59,594 bases of DNA. It comes from Bacteroides sp. (GTDB taxonomy: Bacteria; Bacillota; Clostridia; Lachnospirales; Lachnospiraceae). The position numbers and the translations under genes were made by a program. The DNA lies in NCBI GenBank assembly GCA_023666705.1, contig JAMPBO010000018.1, forward strand, positions 1 through 59,594, given 5' to 3'. The notes beneath the pieces are model-generated. The model worked only from the letters and a program-made list of their open reading frames with translations. It was not told the DNA's origin and made no database searches. Below, in pieces: positions 34,964 to 44,602 of the stretch (its first letter is position 1; the number at the start of each line of letters is the position of its first letter).

Positions 34964-35105
34964 TTGACAAATAAGAAAGCCAAAGTATATAATATAACTA
35001 TCAAGACGGACGGACAGGCGAGTCGTGGTCGCCTCCCCTGGCTTGTATATAGCTAAAAAATAGTCGTTTACTTTACCAGAGCAGAACGGCTATTTTTTAT
35101 TTTTC
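34964..35105 (+). ncRNA. Antisense RNA of type I toxin-antitoxin locus 1 (with promoter and terminator)
   Basis: TTGACA (34964-34969) and TATAAT (34988-34993) at 18-base spacing give a start near 35000. The RNA would run about 100 bases and end in a terminator: AAAAAATAGTCGTT (35055-35068) pairs with AACGGCTATTTTTT (35085-35098, one mismatch). The terminator overlaps the 3' end of the convergent toxin gene. No plausible ORF lies in the RNA. The layout matches convergent Fst/TxpA-type loci, where the antisense RNA silences the toxin message. Confidence 0.65.
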
Positions 35106-35173
35106 ATGTTCAGAATAGCGACAATCAGTAACGCAGTGGTTAAGATAATCATAAATTCTTCATATGTACTCAT
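35090..35173 (-). CDS. Small hydrophobic type I toxin-like peptide (locus 1)
   Basis: A 27-codon gene: MSTYEEFMIILTTALLIVAI, then LNMKNKK. One membrane helix followed by a basic tail is the classic Fst/TxpA/holin-like toxin form. A GGGAGGTGG ribosome site precedes the ATG. Its stop codon lies in the terminator stem of the convergent RNA. Family knowledge: such peptides insert into the membrane and depolarise or damage it unless the antisense RNA blocks translation. Confidence 0.75.
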   Translation of the reverse strand: MSTYEEFMIILTTALLIVAILNMKNKK

Positions 35174-35301
35174 AAAACCACCTCCCAAATAACTCAGAGG
35201 AGGCATAGCACGTTCGCCCGCCCGCCTTGATAGGCACATTTTATATCATAACCTTGGTTATGTGTAGTTGCGGGTTACCGCTGTTTAGGGGACCCTTCCC
35301 C

Positions 35302-36675
35302 TTATTTTCCCATGCAGAATTCTTTAAATATTTTATTGATAAGATCGTCCTCAAGCTCCTCGCCTATGATTTTGCCAAGACTTTCATACGCTGCCATCAG
35401 GTCTATGGTATACATGTCCTCGCTCATATTGTTGTTTATGCTGTCAATCACAGCCATAAGACTTGATGCGGCACGATTCAGCAATGCTCTGTGCCGTGCG
35501 TTGGTGATATAAATCTGGTCATTATAATTGATACCATTCTCAAAAAACATCGTCTTCAAAAGGTCGTGGAGCTTGTCCTTTCCTGTACCGTCTTTTGCTG
35601 ATATTTCAAGGATTTCAGATTTGATTTTGGAACTTATCAACATGTTATCCACAACAATGCCCAAGTCCTTTTTGTTCACCAGGGTAATGACTTTTTTGCT
35701 CTTTATGGCATCGATGATTTTGTAGTCATTTGCGTTTAATTTGGTGGAGCCGTCAACGATAAATAATATTAAATCAGCATCCTTAATATTGGCAATTGCA
35801 CGGTCCACGCCAATGCGTTCAACCACGTCATCCGTGTCCCGGATTCCCGCTGTATCTACGATATTTAGCGTGATTCCGTCGATGTTGACAGATTCCTCAA
35901 GGGTGTCTCTGGTCGTGCCTGCTATGTCAGTTACAATGGCACGCTCCACGCCTAGAAGCATGTTGAGTACGGATGATTTACCGACGTTAGGACGACCTAA
36001 TATAACAGTGCGTATGCCTTCTGTCATAATACGCCCTGAAGTGCTTGATTCTATGAGCTTATTTACAGTTGTCAACAACTTATCAACAGTGATTTTGAAT
36101 GCGGATGAAAAGTCCTCGAAGGAGTAGTTTTCAGGGTCATCAAGGACAGATTCAATAAACGCAATGTTATATAAAATTTCTTCTCTTAATTTTGTAATAA
36201 CATCACGCAGCTCTCCCGTAATCTGTCTCATGGATGCAGCAACTGCCATTTCATTTTTTGAGTGTATCAGATCCATTACGGATTCCGCCTGTGACATATC
36301 AATGCGTCCATTTAAAAATGCTCGTTTGGTAAATTCGCCCGGTGCTGCAGGGCGGGCTCCCATGCGTATTACGAGGTCAAGAATTTGTTTTAGCACAACC
36401 ACGCCTCCGTGACAGTCAAACTCAACTGTATCTTCCGTCGTGTATGAATGTGGTGCTTTCATGACGAGACAGATGGTTTCATCGTATAGTCTGCCATCGT
36501 AAACAATGTGTCCGAGGGCAGCCGTGTAGGATGTCATTTGTGAAGGCCTCTTTTTTCGGACGGATGGTTTAAAAAGCGTATCTGCAATGGAAAGAGCATT
36601 TGGTCCGCTTATTCTTATAATACCGATACCGGAGCTGCCCATTCCCGTGGCAATCGCTGCAATTGTATCTGACAT
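35302..36675 (-). CDS. mnmE: tRNA modification GTPase MnmE
   Basis: A 457-residue protein from ATG 36675 (AGGAGG upstream); an in-frame ATG at 36726 has no SD. The N-terminal 120 residues are the formyl-THF-binding domain (TIAAIATGMGSSGIGIIRISG). The GTPase has G1 GRPNVGKSS, G3 DTAGIRDT and G4 NKKD. The C-terminus ends FCMGK, with the catalytic Cys four residues from the end. With MnmG it installs the cmnm5 group at wobble U34. mnmE and mnmG, usually side by side on one strand, are divergent here. Confidence 0.97.
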   Translation of the reverse strand: MSDTIAAIATGMGSSGIGIIRISGPNALSIADTLFKPSVRKKRPSQMTSYTAALGHIVYDGRLYDETICLVMKAPHSYTTEDTVEFDCHGGVVVLKQILDLVIRMGARPAAPGEFTKRAFLNGRIDMSQAESVMDLIHSKNEMAVAASMRQITGELRDVITKLREEILYNIAFIESVLDDPENYSFEDFSSAFKITVDKLLTTVNKLIESSTSGRIMTEGIRTVILGRPNVGKSSVLNMLLGVERAIVTDIAGTTRDTLEESVNIDGITLNIVDTAGIRDTDDVVERIGVDRAIANIKDADLILFIVDGSTKLNANDYKIIDAIKSKKVITLVNKKDLGIVVDNMLISSKIKSEILEISAKDGTGKDKLHDLLKTMFFENGINYNDQIYITNARHRALLNRAASSLMAVIDSINNNMSEDMYTIDLMAAYESLGKIIGEELEDDLINKIFKEFCMGK

Positions 36676-36794
36676 AATCTGCCTCCTGTCTTGAACGAAA
36701 CATAATCTAAACGGAGTATACCACAAAAAATTATATTTGGATATGTTAATTCATGCTATATTTTACATGTAACAGGTTTCCAGATGCCTTTTTC

Positions 36795-36823
36795 TTGATT
36801 GTTTTTGGTTTAAGCTATATAAT
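36795..36823 (+). promoter_or_regulatory. Promoter of mnmG
   Basis: TTGATT (36795-36800), 17 bases, TATAAT (36818-36823). The start would be near 36830, some 28 bases before the mnmG ATG. Confidence 0.75.
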
Positions 36824-36857
36824 GGACAAGGTGAAAATCAGAAAGGTAATATAGATT

Positions 36858-38756
36858 ATGGGTAATACATATATTGAAGAGGATTATGACATTGCCGTTG
36901 TCGGTGCGGGACATGCAGGCTGTGAGGCAGCACTTGCGGCAGCAAGAATGGGGTTTGAAACCATATTATTTACAATCAGTATGGACAGCATTGCAATGAT
37001 GCCGTGTAATCCGAACATCGGCGGTAGCTCTAAGGGACACCTTGTAAGGGAAATAGATGCCCTTGGCGGAGAGATGGGAAAAAATATCGATAAAACCTAT
37101 ATACAGTCGAAAATGCTCAATGTCTCAAAAGGACCTGCGGTTCATTCCCTCCGTGCACAGGCAGATAAGGTGGAATATACAAAGCATATGAGGCTGACCT
37201 TGCAGTGTACGGAGCGGCTTACATTGAGACAGGCTGAGGTTACGGAGCTTTTGTATGAAAAGAAAGACGGCAAAAAACAGATTTGCGGTGTGAAGACATT
37301 TTCCGGTGCGGTATACCACTGTAAGGCAGTGATACTTGCCACGGGAACATATCTTAAGGCAAGGTGCATTTATGGTGACGTGGTGAACCACACAGGACCA
37401 AATGGGCTGATGGCTGCGAACGGTTTGTCTGACTCCATGTCAGAAGCGGGAATTGGTCTGCGGAGATTTAAGACGGGAACACCTGCGAGGCTGGATAAGA
37501 AAACGATTGATTTTACAAAGATGGAGGAGCAAAAGGGCGATGCACAAATTGTTCCGTTTTCATTTACCAATCAGGCGTCGGACATAGCACGTGAACAGAT
37601 ATCCTGTTGGCTGACCTACACCAATGAGGAAACGCACAAAATCATTAAGGATAATATAGACCGTTCGCCGCTTTTTTCAGGCTTTATTGAGGGAACGGGT
37701 CCAAGGTATTGTCCTTCCATTGAGGATAAGGTCATGAAATTTCCTGATAAGGACAGGCACCAGATTTTTATTGAGCCTGAGGGCGAATTTACAAATGAAA
37801 TGTATATGGGCGGAATGTCCTCCTCATTACCTGAGGATGTGCAGTACGCAATGATACGGACGGTGGCAGGGCTTGAGCATGTAAAGATAATAAGAAATGC
37901 ATATGCGATTGAGTACGACTGTATCAATGCAATCAATTTAAACAGTAATCTGGAATTTAAGGACATAGACGGACTGTTTGCGGCAGGGCAGATAAATGGA
38001 AGCTCAGGATATGAGGAGGCAGCAGCCCAAGGGCTGATGGCAGGCATAAATGCGGCGAGAAAACTGCAGGGCAGGGATGCCATATGCCTTGACCGTTCGC
38101 AGGCATATATAGGCGTGTTGATTGATGACCTTGTGACAAAGGAGACACATGAGCCATACAGAATGATGACCTCAAGAGCTGAGTACAGATTGCTGCTGCG
38201 GCAGGACAATGCAGATTTAAGGCTTACGGATATCGGACATGAAATCGGTCTGATTGATGAGGAACGATACAGGAAGTTTACAAGAAAAAGAAAGCTTATC
38301 CATGATGAGATAGCACGTGTAAATTCCGTGATGATAGGTGCAGGCAGCAGGACGCAGGCATTTCTTGAAGGGCATAACAGTGCACCGCTCAAAACGGCAG
38401 TTTCTCTCGGTGAGCTGATACGGAGACCCGAGCTTAGCTATGAGCTTGTAAGGGAGCTTGATACGGATAGGGATATGTCTGTTCAACTGGACGATGACAT
38501 TGTAGAGCAGATTAATATTGCCATCAAATATGAGGGGTATATAACGAGACAGAAGCAGCAGGTGGAACAGTTTAAAAAGCTTGAACGGAAGTTGATTCCG
38601 AAGGATATCAACTACGATGAGGTATCAAATCTGAGAAAGGAGGCACGGCAGAAATTAAGTGAGGTAAGACCGGTATCAATCGGACAGGCATCCCGGATAT
38701 CAGGAGTGTCGCCGGCGGATGTTTCAGTTCTTTTAATATATCTTCACAGCAGGTAG
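36858..38756 (+). CDS. mnmG: tRNA uridine-5-carboxymethylaminomethyl modification enzyme MnmG
   Basis: A 632-residue flavoprotein. FAD-binding [21 protein letters not shown] (about 12-32), [24 protein letters not shown] (about 48-71), [11 protein letters not shown]-like [11 protein letters not shown], and the [20 protein letters not shown] segment identify the family. The C-terminal tRNA-binding region contains [15 protein letters not shown]. It supplies FAD chemistry in the MnmE-MnmG complex. The gene is divergent from mnmE. It is followed by a promoter for the AIM24 pair. No rsmG follows. Confidence 0.98.
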   Translation: MGNTYIEEDYDIAVVGAGHAGCEAALAAARMGFETILFTISMDSIAMMPCNPNIGGSSKGHLVREIDALGGEMGKNIDKTYIQSKMLNVSKGPAVHSLRAQADKVEYTKHMRLTLQCTERLTLRQAEVTELLYEKKDGKKQICGVKTFSGAVYHCKAVILATGTYLKARCIYGDVVNHTGPNGLMAANGLSDSMSEAGIGLRRFKTGTPARLDKKTIDFTKMEEQKGDAQIVPFSFTNQASDIAREQISCWLTYTNEETHKIIKDNIDRSPLFSGFIEGTGPRYCPSIEDKVMKFPDKDRHQIFIEPEGEFTNEMYMGGMSSSLPEDVQYAMIRTVAGLEHVKIIRNAYAIEYDCINAINLNSNLEFKDIDGLFAAGQINGSSGYEEAAAQGLMAGINAARKLQGRDAICLDRSQAYIGVLIDDLVTKETHEPYRMMTSRAEYRLLLRQDNADLRLTDIGHEIGLIDEERYRKFTRKRKLIHDEIARVNSVMIGAGSRTQAFLEGHNSAPLKTAVSLGELIRRPELSYELVRELDTDRDMSVQLDDDIVEQINIAIKYEGYITRQKQQVEQFKKLERKLIPKDINYDEVSNLRKEARQKLSEVRPVSIGQASRISGVSPADVSVLLIYLHSR

Positions 38757-38785
38757 CTGACAAATAGGTGAAGCGGTGATATAAT
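38757..38785 (+). promoter_or_regulatory. Promoter of the AIM24 genes
   Basis: CTGACA (38757-38762), 17 bases, TATAAT (38780-38785), with an extended TG at 38777-38778. It begins directly after the mnmG stop. Confidence 0.75.
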
Positions 38786-38854
38786 GTGACTGTTTATCTG
38801 CCAAAATGATAAAAAAAGCAGTGGGTAAGACAAATTTTTCAGGGAGGATTTTCA

Positions 38855-39613
38855 ATGTTTCAGTTAAATAATTTTTATGATAACCAGAATATGACATGTA
38901 TTGCACAGTTAGGTCAATACAAGGTTTTTGAGCATGCAAGGGACTTATCTGTTTCTCCACAGGGGGCTGAGATGGCATATTTTGCTGCCACAATGAATGT
39001 GAGAAAGAGACAGGTTTTGGTTGAGTTAAATAACACGGGATGTACGGTGCAGGCAGGAGCCATGCAGTGGATGCTGGGAAATGTACAGATGTCCAGCGGA
39101 ATTAAGGGAGTGGGAAACTTCATTGGTAAGATGGTCGGCGGAGCCGTTACAGGCGAGTCGGGTGTTAAGCCTGAGTATGGCGGACAGGGACTGCTGATGT
39201 TAGAGCCTACATATAAGCATATTATCCTTCTTGATGTTGGAAGCTGGGGAGGAAGCATCGTTTTGGATGACGGACTGTTTCTTGCGAGTGACAGCACACT
39301 TCAGCATAAGGTTGTATCAAGAAAAAATCTTTCATCTGCTGTTTTGGGAGGAGAGGGTCTTTTCAATTTAAGCCTGAACGGTCAGGGAATTGCCGTATTG
39401 GAAAGCCCGGTTCCACAGGCGGAGCTTATACAGTTTAATCTCCAGAATGATGTTGTGAAAATTGATGGAAATATGGCAGTTGCATGGTCATCCTCCCTTG
39501 ATTTTACGGTGGAAAAGTCAGGCAAAAGCCTGATAGGCTCAGCTGCATCCGGTGAGGGACTTGTAAATGTATACCGCGGTACAGGTACAATATTGATGGC
39601 ACCTACGGCATAG
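38855..39613 (+). CDS. AIM24 family protein, copy 1
   Basis: A 252-residue beta-rich protein. The AIM24 hallmarks are QAGAMQWMLGNVQM (about 66-79), the Gly-rich IGKMVGGAVTGES, LMLEPTYKHIILLDVG (about 111-128), LDDGLFLASDS and the NVYRGTGTILMAPT end. The family forms a beta-helix-like fold; yeast Aim24 acts in mitochondrial organisation, while bacterial roles are unclear. There is no signal or membrane segment. The paralogue begins 12 bases later and is about half identical by eye, so this is a tandem duplication. Confidence 0.88.
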   Translation: MFQLNNFYDNQNMTCIAQLGQYKVFEHARDLSVSPQGAEMAYFAATMNVRKRQVLVELNNTGCTVQAGAMQWMLGNVQMSSGIKGVGNFIGKMVGGAVTGESGVKPEYGGQGLLMLEPTYKHIILLDVGSWGGSIVLDDGLFLASDSTLQHKVVSRKNLSSAVLGGEGLFNLSLNGQGIAVLESPVPQAELIQFNLQNDVVKIDGNMAVAWSSSLDFTVEKSGKSLIGSAASGEGLVNVYRGTGTILMAPTA

Positions 39614-39624
39614 GAGGAGAAACA

Positions 39625-40494
39625 ATGGTATATCAAAGCTATTTAAATAACCAGAATATCGTCGTGACAAGCAGTCTTGGCGGTATGCAGGTTTTGCAGT
39701 ATGCCAGGGATATGAGTGTTTCTGCGGCTGCATCAAGAATGGAATATTACTGTGCACAAATGAATGTGAACAGGAAGCAGCTTCTTCTTAATTTGAACGG
39801 AAATGGTTATACTATACAGGCAGGAGCCATGCAGTGGATGAGCGGAAATGTCCAAATGACAACAGGCGTTAAGGGCGTGGGAGATTTTTTCGGTAAATTT
39901 GTTTCATCAAAGGTTACGGGCGAGACAACGATTAAGCCGGTGTACGTGGGAGAAGGACAGATGATGCTTGAGCCTACATACAGGCATATACTGCTGATAG
40001 ATGTGTCACAGTGGAATGGGGGCGTGGTTCTTGATGACGGGCTGTTCCTTGCATGTGACAACACGGTGGGACAAAAGGTAGTTGCGAGAAGCAACGTATC
40101 CTCCGCAGTGTTAGGAGGCGAGGGATTATTTAATCTTTCCCTTCAGGGAGCAGGCTATGCTGCACTGGAAAGTATTGTTCCGATGGAGGAGATTATAGAG
40201 ATAGACCTTCAAAACGATGTTATGAAGATTGACGGAAATATGGCAATTGCATGGTCGGGCAGTCTGGAATTTACGGTGGAAAAATCAGGAAAGAGTCTGA
40301 TTGGTTCCGCAGTTTCAGGCGAAGGTCTTGTAAATGTATATAGGGGAACAGGAAAAATCTGGATGGCACCGGTCACGACAATGCGGGCAGGGGCAGGAAA
40401 AACAGACTTTACCGAGAATGCATCGGCAGGACGCACCGGCTCTAAGGCTGGCAAGCTGGATGTGGCATCGGGAATTATGGAGCTATTCAGTTAA
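39625..40494 (+). CDS. AIM24 family protein, copy 2 with C-terminal extension
   Basis: A 289-residue paralogue of the preceding protein sharing QAGAMQWMSGNVQM, LEPTYRHILLIDVS, LDDGLFLACDN, SSAVLGGEGLFNLSLQG and VEKSGKSLIGSAVSGEGLVNVYRGTG. It carries about 35 extra C-terminal residues rich in Ala and Gly (AGAGKTDFTENASAGRTGSKAGK). Conservation of core and divergence of the tail suggest the two act together, perhaps as a hetero-oligomer (inference). AGGAGG precedes the ATG. typA follows after 32 bases. Confidence 0.88.
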   Translation: MVYQSYLNNQNIVVTSSLGGMQVLQYARDMSVSAAASRMEYYCAQMNVNRKQLLLNLNGNGYTIQAGAMQWMSGNVQMTTGVKGVGDFFGKFVSSKVTGETTIKPVYVGEGQMMLEPTYRHILLIDVSQWNGGVVLDDGLFLACDNTVGQKVVARSNVSSAVLGGEGLFNLSLQGAGYAALESIVPMEEIIEIDLQNDVMKIDGNMAIAWSGSLEFTVEKSGKSLIGSAVSGEGLVNVYRGTGKIWMAPVTTMRAGAGKTDFTENASAGRTGSKAGKLDVASGIMELFS

Positions 40495-40526
40495 GGTAAC
40501 AATATATAAAAAAGAGGTAAGACATT

Positions 40527-42362
40527 ATGAAAGTAACTAGAGAAGATGTAAGAAATGTAGCTATTATCGCACACGTTGACCACGGTAAAACAACATTGGT
40601 CGACGAGCTCTTGAAGCAGAGCGGTGTGTTCCGTGAAAATCAGGAAGTGGCAGAGCGGGTTATGGACTCCAATGACATAGAACGGGAGCGTGGAATTACA
40701 ATCCTGTCCAAAAATACCGCCGTTACTTACGGAGATGTAAAAATAAATATCATTGACACTCCGGGACACGCAGATTTCGGCGGTGAGGTTGAGCGTGTAT
40801 TAAAGATGGTAAACGGAGTCATACTTGTTGTGGATGCTTTTGAGGGGGCAATGCCACAGACAAAGTTTGTGCTTAAGAAAGCGTTGGAGCTTGACTTAAA
40901 TGTTATAGTCTGCATCAATAAAATAGACCGTCCTGAGGCAAGACCGTCTGAGGTAGAGGAGGAGGTGCTTGAGCTGCTCCTTGAGCTGGATGCAAATGAA
41001 AAACAGCTTGACTGTCCGTTTGTGTATGCATCGGCAAAATCAGGAGTTGCATCCTTTTCAGCGGACGAAGCAGGAACGGATATGAAGCCTCTTTTTGAGA
41101 CAATTATTAATTACATTCCTGCACCTTGCGGTGACCCTGACGCAGGCACGCAGGTTCTCATCAGTACAATTGATTACAATGAGTATGTGGGACGTATCGG
41201 TGTCGGCAAGGTGGATAACGGATGCCTCAAGCTGAATCAGGAGGCGGTTATCGTAAATGCACATGAGCCTGACAAAAAGGTAAAGGTTAAGATTGGAAAG
41301 CTTTACGAGTTTGAGGGATTGAATAAGGTTGAGGTAAATGAAGCCTCCATCGGTTCCATTGTCGCCATTTCAGGTATATCAGAGCTGCACATTGGTGATA
41401 CGATATGCTCACCTGAAAATCCTGAGGCGATACCGTTCCAGAAAATATCAGAGCCTACGATTGCAATGCATTTTATGGTAAATGATTCTCCGCTTGCGGG
41501 AAAGGAAGGAAAGTTTGTAACATCAAGACATATCAGGGACAGACTGTTTCGGGAGCTTAACACGGATGTTTCCTTACGGGTTGAGGAGACGGATACGACA
41601 GAGAGCTTCAAGGTATCAGGACGTGGCGAGCTTCACCTTTCCGTGCTCATAGAAAATATGAGGAGAGAGGGATATGAATTTGCCGTAAGTAAGGCGGAGG
41701 TTATCTACAAGGAAGACGAGAAGGGAAAGAAGCTTGAGCCGTTTGAAATAGCGGTTATTGATGTGCCTGATGAATTTGCAGGAACGGTTATCAATATGCT
41801 GAATAACCGTAAGGGTGAGCTTCAGGGAATGGCACCTACGGGAAATGGTACGACGAGGCTGGAGTTTTCCATTCCGTCACGTGGGCTGATTGGGTTCAGG
41901 GGCGATTTCATGACGGCAACCAAGGGAAATGGAATCATAAACACGATATTTGACGGATATGAAATATATAAGGGTGATATGAGCTACAGAAGCCAGGGTT
42001 CACTGATTGCGTATGAGTCAGGTGAGTCAATCACATATGGTCTGTTTAATGCACAGGAAAGAGGAACCTTATTCATCGGTCCGGGTGAGCAGGTTTACGG
42101 CGGAATGGTGGTAGGACAGTGCGGAAAGTCAGAGGACATAGAAGTAAATGTATGTAAAAAGAAACAGCTCACCAATACAAGAGCTTCCGGCTCTGACGAA
42201 GCGTTAAAGCTGACGCCGCCTAAGATATTAAGTCTAGAACAGGCACTGGATTTCATAGATACGGACGAGCTTTTGGAAATAACACCAAAGTCCATACGAA
42301 TCAGAAAGAAGATACTGGACCCGACACAGCGTATGCGTGCGAAAAGAGCCATGCAAAGCTAA
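40527..42362 (+). CDS. typA: Translational GTPase TypA/BipA
   Basis: A 611-residue GTPase with IAHVDHGKTTL (G1, about 13-23), RGITI (G2), DTPGHADFGGEV (G3) and NKIDRP (G4), followed by EF-G-like domains and the C-terminal BipA domain (YRSQGSLIAYESG, ITYGLFNAQERG). It acts on the ribosome in assembly at low temperature and stress adaptation. RBS AGAGGT precedes the ATG. It is probably co-transcribed with the HAD phosphatase downstream. Confidence 0.98.
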   Translation: MKVTREDVRNVAIIAHVDHGKTTLVDELLKQSGVFRENQEVAERVMDSNDIERERGITILSKNTAVTYGDVKINIIDTPGHADFGGEVERVLKMVNGVILVVDAFEGAMPQTKFVLKKALELDLNVIVCINKIDRPEARPSEVEEEVLELLLELDANEKQLDCPFVYASAKSGVASFSADEAGTDMKPLFETIINYIPAPCGDPDAGTQVLISTIDYNEYVGRIGVGKVDNGCLKLNQEAVIVNAHEPDKKVKVKIGKLYEFEGLNKVEVNEASIGSIVAISGISELHIGDTICSPENPEAIPFQKISEPTIAMHFMVNDSPLAGKEGKFVTSRHIRDRLFRELNTDVSLRVEETDTTESFKVSGRGELHLSVLIENMRREGYEFAVSKAEVIYKEDEKGKKLEPFEIAVIDVPDEFAGTVINMLNNRKGELQGMAPTGNGTTRLEFSIPSRGLIGFRGDFMTATKGNGIINTIFDGYEIYKGDMSYRSQGSLIAYESGESITYGLFNAQERGTLFIGPGEQVYGGMVVGQCGKSEDIEVNVCKKKQLTNTRASGSDEALKLTPPKILSLEQALDFIDTDELLEITPKSIRIRKKILDPTQRMRAKRAMQS

Positions 42363-42402
42363 GCGTTTATGGCATCAGTACAAGGGTACAGGAGGCAGAA
42401 AG

Positions 42403-43053
42403 ATGGGATACAAGGCTGTATTATTTGATTTAGACGGAACCCTGTTAGATACACTGGATGATCTTACGGCAAGCGTCAATTATGCAATGGAAAAAATGAA
42501 TTGGCCGTTAAGGGAGAAACGGGAGGTAAGGCTTTTTCTTGGAAATGGAATTAAGAGACTGATGGAGCTTTCATCGCCGAAGGGGATAAGTGCTGAGGAG
42601 TTTGATGTGGCATTTAAGCTGTTTAAGGAGCATTATGATAAACATAATCAGGATTTGACCAAGCCTTATGATGGCGTCATAGCACTTATGGAGCGGCTGA
42701 AGCAGCACGGAATAAAAATGGCAATTGTATCAAATAAGGTCAGCAGTGCAGTTGCCATGCTTTGGGAAAAATATTTTGACGGACTGGCTGAGGTTGCCAT
42801 AGGAGATGAACCAGGGCTTAACAGAAAGCCTGCACCTGATTCCTGCGAGCTGGCATTAAAAAAGCTTGGGGCCGAAAAAGCCGATGCGGTCTATGTAGGC
42901 GATTCAGAGGTGGATATGGCGACGGCACGAAATACGGGAGTAAACTGTATCACTGTTTTGTGGGGCTTTCGGGATAGGGATTTTCTGGAAGCACAGGGAG
43001 CTACATGCTTTGCCGTGACGCCAGAGGATATATTTAAGGAGGTATGCGGATAA
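42403..43053 (+). CDS. HAD-superfamily hydrolase (phosphoglycolate phosphatase-like)
   Basis: A 216-residue protein from ATG 42403, which follows GGAGG; the in-frame start at 42337 lies inside typA. Motif I LFDLDGTLLDT, motif II IVSNK, motif III with Lys (NRKPAPD) and motif IV YVGDSEVDMATA place it in the Gph/PGPase group. The cap domain is helical (about 16-80). Substrate is not fixed by sequence; housekeeping phosphosugar repair is likely. The stop overlaps the pncB start. Confidence 0.9.
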   Translation: MGYKAVLFDLDGTLLDTLDDLTASVNYAMEKMNWPLREKREVRLFLGNGIKRLMELSSPKGISAEEFDVAFKLFKEHYDKHNQDLTKPYDGVIALMERLKQHGIKMAIVSNKVSSAVAMLWEKYFDGLAEVAIGDEPGLNRKPAPDSCELALKKLGAEKADAVYVGDSEVDMATARNTGVNCITVLWGFRDRDFLEAQGATCFAVTPEDIFKEVCG

Positions 43054-44492
43054 TGAGAAATTTGACAATGCTTATGGATTATTATGAGCTTACCATGTCC
43101 AATGGTTATTTTCATCATGGGTTTAAGGATAAGGTTGTCGTTTTTGATATGTTTTACAGAAAAAATCCTGACGATGGCGGCTTTGTTGTGGCAGCAGGAC
43201 TGGAGCAGTTGATTGACTATATACAGAATATGAAATTTACCGACGAGGATATAAGCTACCTCAGAGGAAAAGGAGAGTTTTCAGAGGACTTTTTGGAATA
43301 CCTTTCAGACTTCAAATTTACGGGAAGCATAGATGCAGTTCCGGAAGGAACCATATGTTATCCGAATACTCCGATTGTGACGGTAACTGCACCTGTAATT
43401 GAGGCACAGCTGATTGAGACCATGCTTCTCCTTACTATCAATTTTCAATCGTTAATCGCAACCAAGGCATCAAGAATATGCAGGGCTGCAAAGGATGCAG
43501 GCTCCATTGTAATGGAATTTGGGGCAAGGAGGGCACATGGAGGAGATGCTGCCATTTATGGTGCAAGAGCTGCTTACATTGGCGGAGCAGACGCAACGGC
43601 AACTGTCATTGCAGACCAAATGTTTCAGATACCTGCCATAGGAACCATGGCACATAGCTGGATACAATTTTTTGATTCAGAGTATGAGGCATTTAAGGCA
43701 TATGCCGAGGTTTATCCTGATAACTGCGTCCTTCTCATAGATACCTACGACATAGTAAAGAGTGGAGTGGAAAATGCAGTCCGGGTTGCCCACGAGGTAC
43801 TGGAACCAATGGGGAAGCGGCTTAAGGGTGTGAGAATTGATAGTGGTGATTTGGCATATTTTTCCAAGAAGCTCAGGAAAAGGCTTGATGCAGAAAACAT
43901 GCAGGACTGTAAGATTGTCGTGTCCAACAGCATAGATGAATTTCTCATAAAATCACTTCAAAAGCAGGGTGCAAAAATTGACTCTTACGGTGTGGGGGAA
44001 CGCATGATTACATCCAAGTCAGACCCTGTATTTGGCGGTGTATATAAGCTTGCAGCAGTTCAAAATGACAAGGGAGAATTTGTTCCCAAAATTAAAATAT
44101 CAGAAAATGTTGATAAAATAACAAATCCGGGCAGAAAGAAGCTTTGGAGAATATACAGCAAGGAGACAGGCTACGGGCTTGCTGATTTGCTCACCTTTTA
44201 TGATGAGGAGGTTGATGTGACAAAGCCGTATTCTTATGTTGACCCAATCAAACCATGGAAAAAAATGAAGTTTGAGAATGTTGACGTTAAGGAGCTTCAT
44301 GTACCGGTATTCAAGGATGGCACACTTGTTTACAAAAAACCGCCACTTAAGCAAATAAAAGATTTTGTCGCATACCAGCTTGATAAGCTTGTTTGGGAGG
44401 AGGAGCAGAGGTACGAAAATCCACACACCCATTACGTTGACTTGTCAAAAAAACTTTATGAGGTTAAGGAGAGTATGCTGGCTGGGGTGTAG
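43053..44492 (+). CDS. pncB: Nicotinate phosphoribosyltransferase
   Basis: A 479-residue enzyme from ATG 43053, nine bases after AAGGAGGT (ATG 43044 would sit directly on the SD). MLMDYYELTMSNGYF at the start, SIVMEFGARRAHG, YIGGADATATV, MAHSWIQFF and the GVRIDSGDLA strand identify the family. It forms nicotinate mononucleotide from nicotinate and PRPP for NAD salvage. It shares one base with the HAD stop and is followed by a bidirectional terminator. Confidence 0.97.
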   Translation: MRNLTMLMDYYELTMSNGYFHHGFKDKVVVFDMFYRKNPDDGGFVVAAGLEQLIDYIQNMKFTDEDISYLRGKGEFSEDFLEYLSDFKFTGSIDAVPEGTICYPNTPIVTVTAPVIEAQLIETMLLLTINFQSLIATKASRICRAAKDAGSIVMEFGARRAHGGDAAIYGARAAYIGGADATATVIADQMFQIPAIGTMAHSWIQFFDSEYEAFKAYAEVYPDNCVLLIDTYDIVKSGVENAVRVAHEVLEPMGKRLKGVRIDSGDLAYFSKKLRKRLDAENMQDCKIVVSNSIDEFLIKSLQKQGAKIDSYGVGERMITSKSDPVFGGVYKLAAVQNDKGEFVPKIKISENVDKITNPGRKKLWRIYSKETGYGLADLLTFYDEEVDVTKPYSYVDPIKPWKKMKFENVDVKELHVPVFKDGTLVYKKPPLKQIKDFVAYQLDKLVWEEEQRYENPHTHYVDLSKKLYEVKESMLAGV

Positions 44493-44548
44493 TAAAAGCA
44501 AATGAAACGTGCACACTGCATAACAAAATTATTTAATTTAAACAAAAT

Positions 44549-44586
44549 AAAAGTGTAAAGTCATTGGGCTCTACACTTTTATTTTT
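44549..44586. terminator. Bidirectional terminator between pncB and sigG
   Basis: AAAAGTGTA (44549-44557) pairs with TACACTTTT (44572-44580). T-rich and A-rich sides in both directions serve the convergent genes. Confidence 0.85.
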
Positions 44587-44602
44587 AATAAATTTCTATC
44601 GT

